Under the pieces are notes generated by a model, which was not told where the DNA came from, ran no database searches, and worked only from the letters and a program-made list of their open reading frames with translations. Source: an uncultured Lachnospiraceae bacterium (lineage in GTDB: Bacteria > Bacillota > Clostridia > Lachnospirales > Lachnospiraceae). Taken from it: DNA of 38,001 bases. Position numbers and translations under genes: made by a program. The stretch is taken from NCBI GenBank assembly GCA_902796425.1, contig CADBPC010000029.1, forward strand, positions 1-38,001, read 5' to 3'. Each line of letters starts with the position of its first letter. Position 1 is the first letter of the stretch. Below, piece after piece: positions 31,710 through 38,001 of the stretch.

Positions 31710-32300
31710 CTATTGCATATAGTAATCATACGTTTTCTGAGTCAGGGGGTCAATCTCTTTATTTGTGGTCTCAAGATAATCAAGCGTGTCCCTGAGGATC
31801 ATCCGCAGCGCCTCATCGATATCGGAAAAGGCCATGGCGCGGATCCTGTCCAGACGCGGTGCCTGGGTCCTTCCCGGCTCTATATAGTCGGAAATGAAAA
31901 TGATTTTCTCAAGCAGCGTCATCTCCGGCCTTCCGGTTGTATGGCACCGGATGGCATTCAGGATATCGACATCGGTAATCCCGTATTTTGTCTTGGCAAG
32001 GACGCTCCCTGCTTTTGAGTGCAGCAGTGCCGTATTGCCCTTTTCCATCGGCGCGATTTCAAGCCCTGCCTTCCTGCAGAGTTGCTCCATCTTGTCCGCG
32101 CTCATGGACTTCGCACAATCGTGCAGGAGCCCGGCAATCTCTGCTTTATCGGTATCACACCCATGCCGCGCCGCAAGGGATGCAGCCGTAAAAGCAACGC
32201 CGAGCGTGTGGATAAAACGGGCGTATTTCAGCTCCTGCTCCAGGTCGCGTATCAGGTCCAGCCTGTTTTCATACTGCTTTGAAATTCTTGTGGTCTTCAA
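31710..32300 (-). CDS. yqeK: YqeK, HD-domain diadenosine tetraphosphate hydrolase (symmetrical)
   Basis: HD-domain metal-dependent phosphohydrolase of 196 residues. The family splits Ap4A into two ADP, lowering this stress dinucleotide. Metal-binding candidates are H31 (FIHTLGV), H60 and D61 (GLLHDCAK), and the HSKAGS and IRCHTTGRPEMTLLEKIIFISDYIEPGR segments typical of YqeK. The start is TTG at 32300, overlapping the nadD stop by four bases (TTGA), with AGGTGAA upstream. It follows nadD as in Bacillus. The symmetric Ap4A activity is known for family members and assumed here. Confidence 0.93.
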   Translation of the reverse strand: MKTTRISKQYENRLDLIRDLEQELKYARFIHTLGVAFTAASLAARHGCDTDKAEIAGLLHDCAKSMSADKMEQLCRKAGLEIAPMEKGNTALLHSKAGSVLAKTKYGITDVDILNAIRCHTTGRPEMTLLEKIIFISDYIEPGRTQAPRLDRIRAMAFSDIDEALRMILRDTLDYLETTNKEIDPLTQKTYDYYMQ

Positions 32301-32944
32301 TGCTGCGCTTCACCTCTGTACAAGCCGTTCTCACGTATGAATTCTTCCACTGTTTCAGGGACCATCCAGCGGATCGGTTTATTCTGCATTACACGCTCTC
32401 TTATATCCGTCGAGGAAATATCGATATTCCGCAGTGTAATCCTGTCTATGACCGCGCCGTAGCGCTCTTTCAGGTCTGATATCGCTTCAGAGAGCCTGGC
32501 AGAGCCGACCTGGCCTGCCCTTTCCGTGACCAGTATGCGGCAGGAGCGGAAAATCCTCTCCGGCTCCTTCCACAGGTGCATCATACACAGCGCATCGGCG
32601 CCGACGATATAATACAGCTCGTCATCCGGAAAAAGACTGCGGAGCTCTTCCATGGTCTCAAACGTATAGCTGTTGCCCGCACGCTTTGCTTCAATATCCG
32701 AGCATTCAAGGAAAGGAACATCCCTGATTGCAGCTTCGGTCATCAGAAGGCGGGTCTGCGGATCTGTCACCTTCATTTCGCGGGAGGCCTTAAAATAGGA
32801 TATCCCGGTGGGCATAATAAGCACTCTGTCCAGCTGTGCCTGCTCATACGCGGCAACGGCCAGAAGAAGATGTCCTATATGGATCGGATCAAAGGTGCCT
32901 CCGAGTATTCCTGTTTTTCTGATGCTGCGGGGCGCTGTGCTCAT
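32297..32944 (-). CDS. nadD: Nicotinate-nucleotide adenylyltransferase
   Basis: Adenylates nicotinate mononucleotide to deamido-NAD, an essential NAD synthesis step. The protein has 215 residues. Nucleotidyltransferase motifs are GILGGTFDPIHIGHLLLA (12-29) with the T/HxGH core, IMPTGISYFK, YYIVGADALCMMHLWKEP, and the C-terminal ISSTDIRERV. All fit NadD rather than CoaD. The start overlaps the yhbY stop (ATGA) and the stop overlaps the yqeK start, so the three genes are tightly coupled. Confidence 0.96.
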   Translation of the reverse strand: MSTAPRSIRKTGILGGTFDPIHIGHLLLAVAAYEQAQLDRVLIMPTGISYFKASREMKVTDPQTRLLMTEAAIRDVPFLECSDIEAKRAGNSYTFETMEELRSLFPDDELYYIVGADALCMMHLWKEPERIFRSCRILVTERAGQVGSARLSEAISDLKERYGAVIDRITLRNIDISSTDIRERVMQNKPIRWMVPETVEEFIRENGLYRGEAQH

Positions 32945-33231
32945 GGAAGGATAATCTCCGGTTCGTCTTTGAAGGCGCGGTACAGTATAAACTTCCTGCC
33001 GATGACGCGGACAGTTTCGGAATGCGTCCTTGCCGCCAGCTTGTCGGCTGCTATGCGCGGTTCGTCCGGTGAGGTTTTGAGAACGTTGACTTTAATCAGC
33101 TCCCGGCCGGATAAAGCCTCCTCTGCGGAGATGACGGTCTCAGGCGATACGCCGCTTTTCCCGATCTGCATGATCGCCGGAGCGGTACTGGCAAGTCCTG
33201 CCAGATAGGATCTTTGTTTGCTGTTCAACAT
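32941..33231 (-). CDS. yhbY: YhbY, CRM-domain RNA-binding protein
   Basis: Small basic protein of 96 residues comprising one CRM domain. It shows the sequence LNSKQRSYLAGLASTAPAIMQIGKSGVSP with the GKSGV loop in place of the usual GKnGl, then ELIKVNVLKT and RVIGRKFILYR. Family members bind pre-50S ribosomal subunits and probably aid assembly. The obgE-yhbY-nadD order is conserved in Firmicutes. It starts 16 bases after obgE. Confidence 0.93.
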   Translation of the reverse strand: MLNSKQRSYLAGLASTAPAIMQIGKSGVSPETVISAEEALSGRELIKVNVLKTSPDEPRIAADKLAARTHSETVRVIGRKFILYRAFKDEPEIILP

Positions 33232-33247
33232 ATATTATACCTGCTAT

Positions 33248-34552
33248 TTAATCATAGTAATCGAAACGGTGACCGTACAGTCTTACGGTATCGCCCTCGC
33301 GGATACCGAGCTCTTTGAGCTGATCGTTTATGCCGTTGTCCGAAAGGAATTTCTGGAAAAAGGCAAAGCCCTTCTCCGTATCGAGATTCGTGTAGCCGAG
33401 CATTTTCTCGATCTTCGGGCCTTCCACAACATATTCCTTCTGTTCGGGGTCATATTCCACCGTGAACGGAAGATCGTCGGCTGCAAGATCGCTTTCGGGA
33501 TCAAACTCCTGCTCGTAAATCCGGACATTCCCGGGCATCTCCTGGAGGGAACGGCTCACATGATAGAGAAGCTCCTTAATTCCCCTGCCGGTCGCCGCGC
33601 TGACCGGGAATACCTTTATGCCTTCGGGCTCGTATTTCTCCCTGATCCTGTAAATCGGGTGTTCCGGATCGTCCTCGGAAAGAGACGGATCGATCAGATC
33701 GGTCTTGTTGGCAGCGATTACCTGAAGCTTTTCGGAAAGATCGATGTTGTATCTTTTCAGCTCCAGATTGATCTTCTCGATGTCATCGAGAGGATCACGG
33801 CCTTCGCTTCCCGCCGCATCGACGACATGGATCAGCATCCTGGTTCTTTCGATGTGCTGAAGGAACTCGTGCCCGAGACCGGATCCGTCCGCAGCACCCT
33901 CGATAAGACCGGGAATATCTGCCATTACAAAGCCCTTGGCGTCTTCGAGGTCGACTACGCCAAGAATCGGCGATAGCGTCGTGAAATGGTAATTCGCGAT
34001 CTTCGGCTTTGCATTGCTGGACATCGACAGGATGGTCGATTTTCCGACATTGGGGAAGCCTACCAGACCGACGTCGGCAATGACCTTGAGTTCGAGGATG
34101 AGCTCGAGGGTCTTTGACGGCTGCCCCGGCTGCGCGTATTTCGGGGCCTGCATTGTGCTGGTCGCAAAGTGCTGGTTGCCGTTGCCGCCTCTGCCGCCGG
34201 TGAGAATCGTATATCTTCTGCGGTCTCCGGACATGTCCGCTATGACCTTGCCGGAAACGGCTTCCTTAATGACAGTGCCTTCGGGGACCTTGATAATAAG
34301 ATCCTCGCCGGCCTTTCCTGCCATGTTTTTCTTCTTGCCGTCTTCGCCGTTCTGCGCCTTATATTTGCCGCCGTGCCTGAAATCCGCCAGCGTATTCAAT
34401 CCTTCGTCAATAACAAAAATGACGTCGCCGCCTTTGCCGCCGTCGCCGCCGTCAGGACCGCCGGCGGGGACAAATTTCTCTCTTCTGAAGGAGATATGGC
34501 CGTCGCCGCCCTTCCCGCTGGATATGAAAATTCTGGCTTTATCTGTAAACAT
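33248..34552 (-). CDS. obgE: Obg GTPase (50S assembly)
   Basis: Essential GTPase of 434 residues acting in late 50S subunit assembly and stress signalling. Three domains are seen: the glycine-rich Obg fold (1-158, with SGKGGDGHISFRREK and PAGGPDGGDGGKGG), the G domain with G1 GFPNVGKS (165-172), G3 DIPGLIEGA and G4 NKTDL, and the C-terminal OCT domain (from ~345, PFTVEYDPEQKEYVVEGPKIEKML) found in Gram-positive Obg. The switch region reads NYHFTTLSPILGVV, near-canonical. GGAG precedes the ATG. An intrinsic terminator upstream separates it from rpmA. Confidence 0.97.
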   Translation of the reverse strand: MFTDKARIFISSGKGGDGHISFRREKFVPAGGPDGGDGGKGGDVIFVIDEGLNTLADFRHGGKYKAQNGEDGKKKNMAGKAGEDLIIKVPEGTVIKEAVSGKVIADMSGDRRRYTILTGGRGGNGNQHFATSTMQAPKYAQPGQPSKTLELILELKVIADVGLVGFPNVGKSTILSMSSNAKPKIANYHFTTLSPILGVVDLEDAKGFVMADIPGLIEGAADGSGLGHEFLQHIERTRMLIHVVDAAGSEGRDPLDDIEKINLELKRYNIDLSEKLQVIAANKTDLIDPSLSEDDPEHPIYRIREKYEPEGIKVFPVSAATGRGIKELLYHVSRSLQEMPGNVRIYEQEFDPESDLAADDLPFTVEYDPEQKEYVVEGPKIEKMLGYTNLDTEKGFAFFQKFLSDNGINDQLKELGIREGDTVRLYGHRFDYYD

Positions 34553-34603
34553 AGCTGCTCCATTCAGGAACTCGGTCGGAGGATTCTCCGGCCGGGATGA
34601 AAG

Positions 34604-34638
34604 AAAAAACGGTCAGGACACCTTGCGGCGCCTGACCG
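34604..34638 (-). terminator. Intrinsic terminator between rpmA and obgE
   Basis: On the minus strand: stem CGGTCAGG...CCTGACCG (arms at plus 34631-34638 and 34610-34617) with an inner CGCC/GGTG pairing and GCAA loop, followed by TTTTTTCTTT. It lies about 19 bases after the rpmA stop, inside an otherwise continuous operon. Confidence 0.9.
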
Positions 34639-34656
34639 GATAAAACGAAAGGCAGA

Positions 34657-34941
34657 TCAGCCTTCTACAGGATGTAGGGACGCCTTGGTCTTGTCCTTAC
34701 CAACGCGCTCAAACCGCAGAATACCGTCTGTAAGTGCGAACAATGTATCATCGCCGCCTCTTCCGACATTTGTTCCGGGATGAATCTTCGTCCCGCGCTG
34801 TCTGTAGAGGATGTTGCCGGCCTTGACAAACTGTCCGTCCGCTCTCTTGGCACCAAGTCTCTTGGCATTGGAGTCACGGCCGTTCTTGGTCGAACCCATA
34901 CCTTTCTTATGTGCGAAGAATTGAAGGCTTACGTTCAGCAT
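34657..34941 (-). CDS. rpmA: 50S ribosomal protein L27 with Firmicute N-terminal extension
   Basis: Large-subunit protein near the peptidyl-transferase centre, 94 residues. It begins [21 protein letters not shown]: the stretch before HKKG is the Firmicute/Fusobacterium prepeptide, expected to be removed after A10 by Prp. Uncleaved L27 would extend into the peptidyl-transferase site. Further conserved parts are [18 protein letters not shown] and [18 protein letters not shown] is well placed upstream. It lies 11 bases after prp in the L21-Prp-L27 order. Confidence 0.97.
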   Translation of the reverse strand: MLNVSLQFFAHKKGMGSTKNGRDSNAKRLGAKRADGQFVKAGNILYRQRGTKIHPGTNVGRGGDDTLFALTDGILRFERVGKDKTKASLHPVEG

Positions 34942-34952
34942 ATTTAACCTCC

Positions 34953-35306
34953 TTAATTCGCTCGAGCAGGCTCCTGTGCCAGCTCATTGATCTCGTATCT
35001 CAGATATTCGCTTCCGTACTGGCCCTGAATCCATTCCAGGCCGTGAATCATACAGTCGACAAGGAAATTCGCCTTCTCCGAGGGCTCCGCATTGAAATTG
35101 CAGATCACCTCTCCGGCATCCTCATCCATCTCCAGGGAAATATCTTCTCCCAGAAGATCGGTAAGACAATTGATTGTGTTAAAAACAATCGCTGTTACGC
35201 CAGCACAGACAATGTCCTCACCCGACTCTGCGTAGCCTGTATGTCCAAGACAGGAAAAAGCGCGGTAGCCGCCGCCTTTTATGCGATATATCTGAACGCT
35301 TGTCAT
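34953..35306 (-). CDS. prp: Ribosomal-processing cysteine protease Prp
   Basis: Cysteine protease of 117 residues (YsxB family) that removes the L27 N-terminal extension. The catalytic pair is H22 ([11 protein letters not shown]) and C34 (IVCAGVTAI), with the rest, including [12 protein letters not shown] and [17 protein letters not shown], typical of the family. It lies between rplU and rpmA, the classical position, so enzyme and substrate are encoded together. GAGAGG precedes the ATG. Confidence 0.95.
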   Translation of the reverse strand: MTSVQIYRIKGGGYRAFSCLGHTGYAESGEDIVCAGVTAIVFNTINCLTDLLGEDISLEMDEDAGEVICNFNAEPSEKANFLVDCMIHGLEWIQGQYGSEYLRYEINELAQEPARAN

Positions 35307-35314
35307 ATGGCCTC

Positions 35315-35620
35315 TCAGCCGTTGATCTTATCGATCTTAACTCTTGTATAAGCCTGTCTGTGACCGTTCTTCTTGTGATAACCGGTCTTCGGCTTGTAGT
35401 GGTAAACAGTAACCTTTTTACCTCTGCCCTGATCCATGACGGTCGCGGTAACACTTGCGCCTGCTGCCTCAGCGCCAGCCTTAAATGCCTCACCGCCGAT
35501 TGCCAGGACCTGGTCAAACGTAACTTCCTTGCCGGTTTCTACATCGAGCTTTTCGACATCGATGACATCACCTTCGGAAACCTTGTACTGCTTTCCGCCT
35601 GTAGCAATAATTGCGTACAT
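35315..35620 (-). CDS. rplU: 50S ribosomal protein L21
   Basis: A 101-residue 23S rRNA-binding protein: [20 protein letters not shown] at the start and the signature near the end ([23 protein letters not shown]). The frame is open to 35665, but ATG 35620 follows GGAGGTACCGAG and gives the normal start. First gene of the minus-strand operon, with promoter and leader upstream. It ends 8 bases before prp. Confidence 0.97.
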   Translation of the reverse strand: MYAIIATGGKQYKVSEGDVIDVEKLDVETGKEVTFDQVLAIGGEAFKAGAEAAGASVTATVMDQGRGKKVTVYHYKPKTGYHKKNGHRQAYTRVKIDKING

Positions 35621-35798
35621 CTCGGTACCTCCTTTTCCAAGTTCTCGCTGATTACGGCAGATCATCCGGTTCCGTAAGGCGCATCGGCACCTCTTTCGGA
35701 GACCCTTCCATCATTTCCTGTCCGGCTGTGCAGTACCCACACCTCCGGCATTAAAGCCTCACCATGCGGCAAAAGCGCACAATTACCCTTGTGCACAC
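35621..35798 (-). ncRNA. Probable L21 leader in the rplU 5' untranslated region
   Basis: About 178 bases of untranslated RNA lie between the promoter and rplU. It contains several pairings, e.g. GTGCAC / GTGCGC around 35772-35793. Firmicute rplU genes usually carry an L21-binding leader that represses the operon when free L21 builds up; the position and length fit, but I cannot confirm the motif without a covariance search. Confidence 0.5.
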
Positions 35799-35804
35799 CG
35801 TACT

Positions 35805-35833
35805 ATTAAACCATCGGGTCCGGCGGATGTCAA
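35805..35833 (-). promoter_or_regulatory. Sigma-A type promoter of the rplU operon
   Basis: On the minus strand: TTGACA (35833-35828), exactly 17 bases, TTTAAT (35810-35805). It lies 36 bases after the hisIE stop, and no strong terminator separates the two units. Confidence 0.85.
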
Positions 35834-35868
35834 GCCCCGATTTTGCGCGATACGGCCCGTCCGATCGG

Positions 35869-37173
35869 TCATTTCTTCTGTTCCCGCCTTGCCAGTTCAT
35901 CCGTTACATCGGCCCAGCTGATGTTTTTCTGGGCCATCAGCACCATCAGGTGATAGAGATAATCGGCGATCTCGTAGACCACTTCACGGTTGTCCGTGTT
36001 CTTGGCGGCAATTACGATCTCTGTGCTCTCTTCGCCGAGCTTTTTGAGCATTTTGTCGATGCCCTTCTCAAAGAGATAATTTGTATAAGAGCCTTCCTTC
36101 GGATGCGCACGGCGGTCGGTGATGACATTGTATACTTCCGAGAGAACCTGCTGCGGGTTGTTCTTTTTGTCCGTATCGATAATCAGGTCGGTATTGAAGA
36201 AGCAGGAATGACTGCCGGTGTGGCAGGCGGCGCCGACCTGGTCGACCTTCGCAAGGAGCGTGTCCATATCGCAGTCTGCCGTGAGGCTGCGAACGTACTG
36301 GAAATGCCCGCTGGTAAGGCCCTTGACCCAGAGCTCCTGTCTGCTTCTGGAATAATAGGTCATGCGGCCGGTCTCGACGGTCCGGTTGTAGGCCTCCTCA
36401 TTCATATAGGCGACCATGAGCACCTCGCCGGTCGAATCCTCCTGCGTTACGACCGGCAGCAGACCGTCATTGTTCTTCCTGAAATCATTCCACGAGTACT
36501 TGGCGCTGCCCAGCATCACATTGATGCCGTGCTCGGCGCACAGGCGCTTCAGTGTCCGCAGGCTCGTCACATTGTCGCTGACGGCGTTGCCGGTAATTCC
36601 GCAGACATTGTCGAGGCTCAGGAATTCGAGCACCTTGTCGAGGGAAATCTCGGGAAGGCAGAGAATGCTGGGAATCTCCTGGATCTCAAGAGCCTTGCGG
36701 ATCTTTGTCTCATCGATCAGGATCAGCTCGTCCACATATTGAATGATCAGCTCCCTGTACAGTGTCAGCGAGTCGGCGGCGCGGTAGCAGACTGCTATGC
36801 GCTCGCGCCCGAATTTCTCGGAGACCTCCTTTGTAAGCTCGATGTTATCCTTGCGCGCATAGTTCAGCGCCGCCATGGAGCATCCGGCATACAGAAGCTT
36901 TTTGACATCCTCCATCCGGCGGATATGTCCTGCGCCGATGACCGGGCAGGAAGCGTTCTGACAGATTTCACGGATGATTCCGAGGGAGGTTTCATGCTCG
37001 TCGTCCTTGATCGACTGGTCGAATATCAGAAGGCTGTCCGCGCCGGATTCGCAGTAGCTCATCGCAAGAGCGACCGGATCCTCGGAGAGAACGGAAAAGC
37101 TGGACAGGCTTCTGGTCGCCCTTCCGTTTTTAAGGTAGATGCTGGGAATGAATTTCTTTACTGTTCTGTCCAT
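35869..37173 (-). CDS. hisI: Three-domain histidine protein: inactive HisF-like domain fused to HisI and HisE
   Basis: A 434-residue fusion. Residues ~1-225 look like a HisF/HisA barrel ([38 protein letters not shown]), but both catalytic aspartates of HisF are absent: Y13 stands in IPSIYLKNG where HisF has CLDVKDG, and Y130 in AVCYRA where HisF has IDA. Residues ~233-330 are phosphoribosyl-AMP cyclohydrolase (HisI), with ADCDMD and [12 protein letters not shown] zinc ligands. Residues ~345-430 are phosphoribosyl-ATP pyrophosphatase (HisE), with [14 protein letters not shown] and [13 protein letters not shown]. It catalyses steps 2 and 3 of histidine synthesis. It lies 38 bases after hisB; AGGCGG precedes the ATG. 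Confidence 0.88.
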   Translation of the reverse strand: MDRTVKKFIPSIYLKNGRATRSLSSFSVLSEDPVALAMSYCESGADSLLIFDQSIKDDEHETSLGIIREICQNASCPVIGAGHIRRMEDVKKLLYAGCSMAALNYARKDNIELTKEVSEKFGRERIAVCYRAADSLTLYRELIIQYVDELILIDETKIRKALEIQEIPSILCLPEISLDKVLEFLSLDNVCGITGNAVSDNVTSLRTLKRLCAEHGINVMLGSAKYSWNDFRKNNDGLLPVVTQEDSTGEVLMVAYMNEEAYNRTVETGRMTYYSRSRQELWVKGLTSGHFQYVRSLTADCDMDTLLAKVDQVGAACHTGSHSCFFNTDLIIDTDKKNNPQQVLSEVYNVITDRRAHPKEGSYTNYLFEKGIDKMLKKLGEESTEIVIAAKNTDNREVVYEIADYLYHLMVLMAQKNISWADVTDELARREQKK

Positions 37174-37211
37174 GTTATGCCGCCTGTATGTCTGTCATGA
37201 TAAATAATGTG

Positions 37212-37802
37212 TTACAGTGTTTCCTTTGTGCTGAGGACATCCTCGAAGCGCCCGTCAAACCCGGAAGCCATATCCAGCGCCTTGGAGAAGGACTTGAACA
37301 TCGCCTCGATGATATGATGCGAATTGACTCCCGAAAGAATGTGGAAGTGCAGGTTCATTCCGGCCGCATAGGAAACAGAGTAAAAGAACTCTTTTACGAG
37401 CTGCGTGTCGAAATCTCCGACCATGGGCGCCGTGATCTTCTCGGCGCCTTCGAGGACAAAGTAAGGCCTGTCGCATAGATCCACCGCGCAGAGGACGAGA
37501 GCCTCGTCCATCGGAAGCACAAAATAGCCGTACCTCCGGATGCCCTTCTTGTCGCCGAGGGCCTCGCGGATCGCCTTTCCGAGGACAATGCCGGTATCCT
37601 CGACACTGTGGTGGCCGTCAACCTCGAGATCGCCGTTTACCTCAAGCTTCATATCGAACAGGCCGTGCCTTGTGAAGGCATCCATCATATGGTCGAAAAA
37701 GCCGATTCCGGAACGGATATCCGACTTTCCGCTTCCGTCAAGGTTAAGAGCAAGGTAAATATCCGTCTCTTTGGTTTTCCTGGTTATCTTAGCGGTTCTC
37801 AC
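37212..37802 (-). CDS. hisB: Imidazoleglycerol-phosphate dehydratase
   Basis: Dehydrates imidazole-glycerol phosphate to imidazole-acetol phosphate (histidine pathway). The protein has 196 residues, monofunctional type without the phosphatase domain. Metal-binding histidine clusters are visible: GFFDHMMDAF, DGHHSVEDTGI, NLHFHILSG and SHHIIEAMFKSFSKAL. The start is GTG 37802, three bases after the hisD stop, with AGGAGG about 10 bases upstream. Co-transcribed with hisD and hisI. Confidence 0.96.
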   Translation of the reverse strand: MRTAKITRKTKETDIYLALNLDGSGKSDIRSGIGFFDHMMDAFTRHGLFDMKLEVNGDLEVDGHHSVEDTGIVLGKAIREALGDKKGIRRYGYFVLPMDEALVLCAVDLCDRPYFVLEGAEKITAPMVGDFDTQLVKEFFYSVSYAAGMNLHFHILSGVNSHHIIEAMFKSFSKALDMASGFDGRFEDVLSTKETL

Positions 37803-37805
37803 TGA

Positions 37806-38001
37806 TTATTGCCTCCTGTCTTCAAAACGGACTGCAATGGAGTTCGCGTGCGCGGTAAGCCCCTCGCTTTTTGCGAACAGCTCGATATCGTCGTGAACCG
37901 CTTCCAGAGCCTGTCTTGAATAAGAGATGATGCTTGTTTTCTTGACAAACTGGTCGACGCCGAGGGGAGAAAAGAATCTCGCCGTCCCGTTTGTCGGCAG
38001 G
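37806..38001 (-). CDS. hisD: Histidinol dehydrogenase, C-terminal part
   Basis: The last ~65 residues of a gene that begins beyond the right edge. Read on the minus strand, it gives [21 protein letters not shown], then [33 protein letters not shown] and a TAA stop (37806-37808). The segment matches the C-terminus of HisD, which oxidises histidinol to histidine. The catalytic and zinc residues mostly lie outside the window. It is followed three bases later by hisB. Confidence 0.9.
   Translation of the reverse strand, partial: LPTNGTARFFSPLGVDQFVKKTSIISYSRQALEAVHDDIELFAKSEGLTAHANSIAVRFEDRRQ

Noticed and set aside
35764-37200. 478-codon plus-strand open frame opposite hisI
   Set aside because: It is wholly antisense to a clear HisF-like/HisI/HisE protein and shows no domain of its own; the GC-rich codon pattern of the true gene keeps the opposite frame open.

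Overview
The window looks like chromosomal DNA of a Clostridia-class Firmicute, most likely a Lachnospiraceae member. This rests on strong AGGAGG-type ribosome binding sites, sigma-A promoters with 17-bp spacing, frequent TTG/GTG starts, an L27 with the Firmicute N-terminal extension next to Prp, SepF, and a lexA gene divergent from a yneA-like gene. No rRNA, tRNA, CRISPR array, prophage or transposase was recognised. Most of the content is core genome. The accessory part lies at about 15.9-27.8 kb.

Layout. 0-9.2 kb, plus strand: the 3' end of a methionine gamma-lyase-family gene, then a cell-shape and wall operon radC-mreB-mreC-mreD-PBP2-rodA-mgsA-D,D-carboxypeptidase, with most neighbours overlapping or within a few bases. 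9.3-15.9 kb, plus strand: a monocistronic P-loop gene with its own promoter and terminator, a HlyD-like membrane protein, sepF, a 454-bp spacer with three structured repeats, aroB-lspA-rluD, and a cytidylate-kinase-like gene. 15.9-26.2 kb: a tyrosine recombinase (minus) with a dif-like inverted repeat just upstream, a GH3 glycosidase and iron-type alcohol dehydrogenase operon (minus) divergent from an AraC-type regulator (plus), a CapA-like protein (plus), and a two-gene surface-protein operon including a DUF3160 lipoprotein (minus). 26.4-29.6 kb: a MATE transporter (plus) facing an AI-2E-type permease and dtd (minus).

29.7-31.3 kb is an SOS control point. lexA (plus) and a small membrane protein with a degenerate LysM-like end (minus, the YneA position) share an intergenic region with two consensus-like promoters and LexA-box-like sequences overlapping them. 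31.3-35.9 kb, minus: the ribosome assembly and GTPase cluster rplU-prp-rpmA-obgE-yhbY-nadD-yqeK-rsfS, with a promoter and leader before rplU and an intrinsic terminator between rpmA and obgE. 35.9-38 kb, minus: histidine biosynthesis, hisD (3' part), hisB and a three-domain HisF-like/HisI/HisE fusion whose HisF-like part has lost both catalytic aspartates.

The best candidates for undescribed biology are the non-coding elements (structured repeats at 12.13-12.37 kb, the inverted repeat beside the recombinase, TATGAGT repeats in the 3' region of the SOS gene, paired direct repeats upstream of the AraC-type gene) and the pseudo-HisF domain. No large new multi-gene system is evident. All calls come from reading the sequence and translations; no database search was run.
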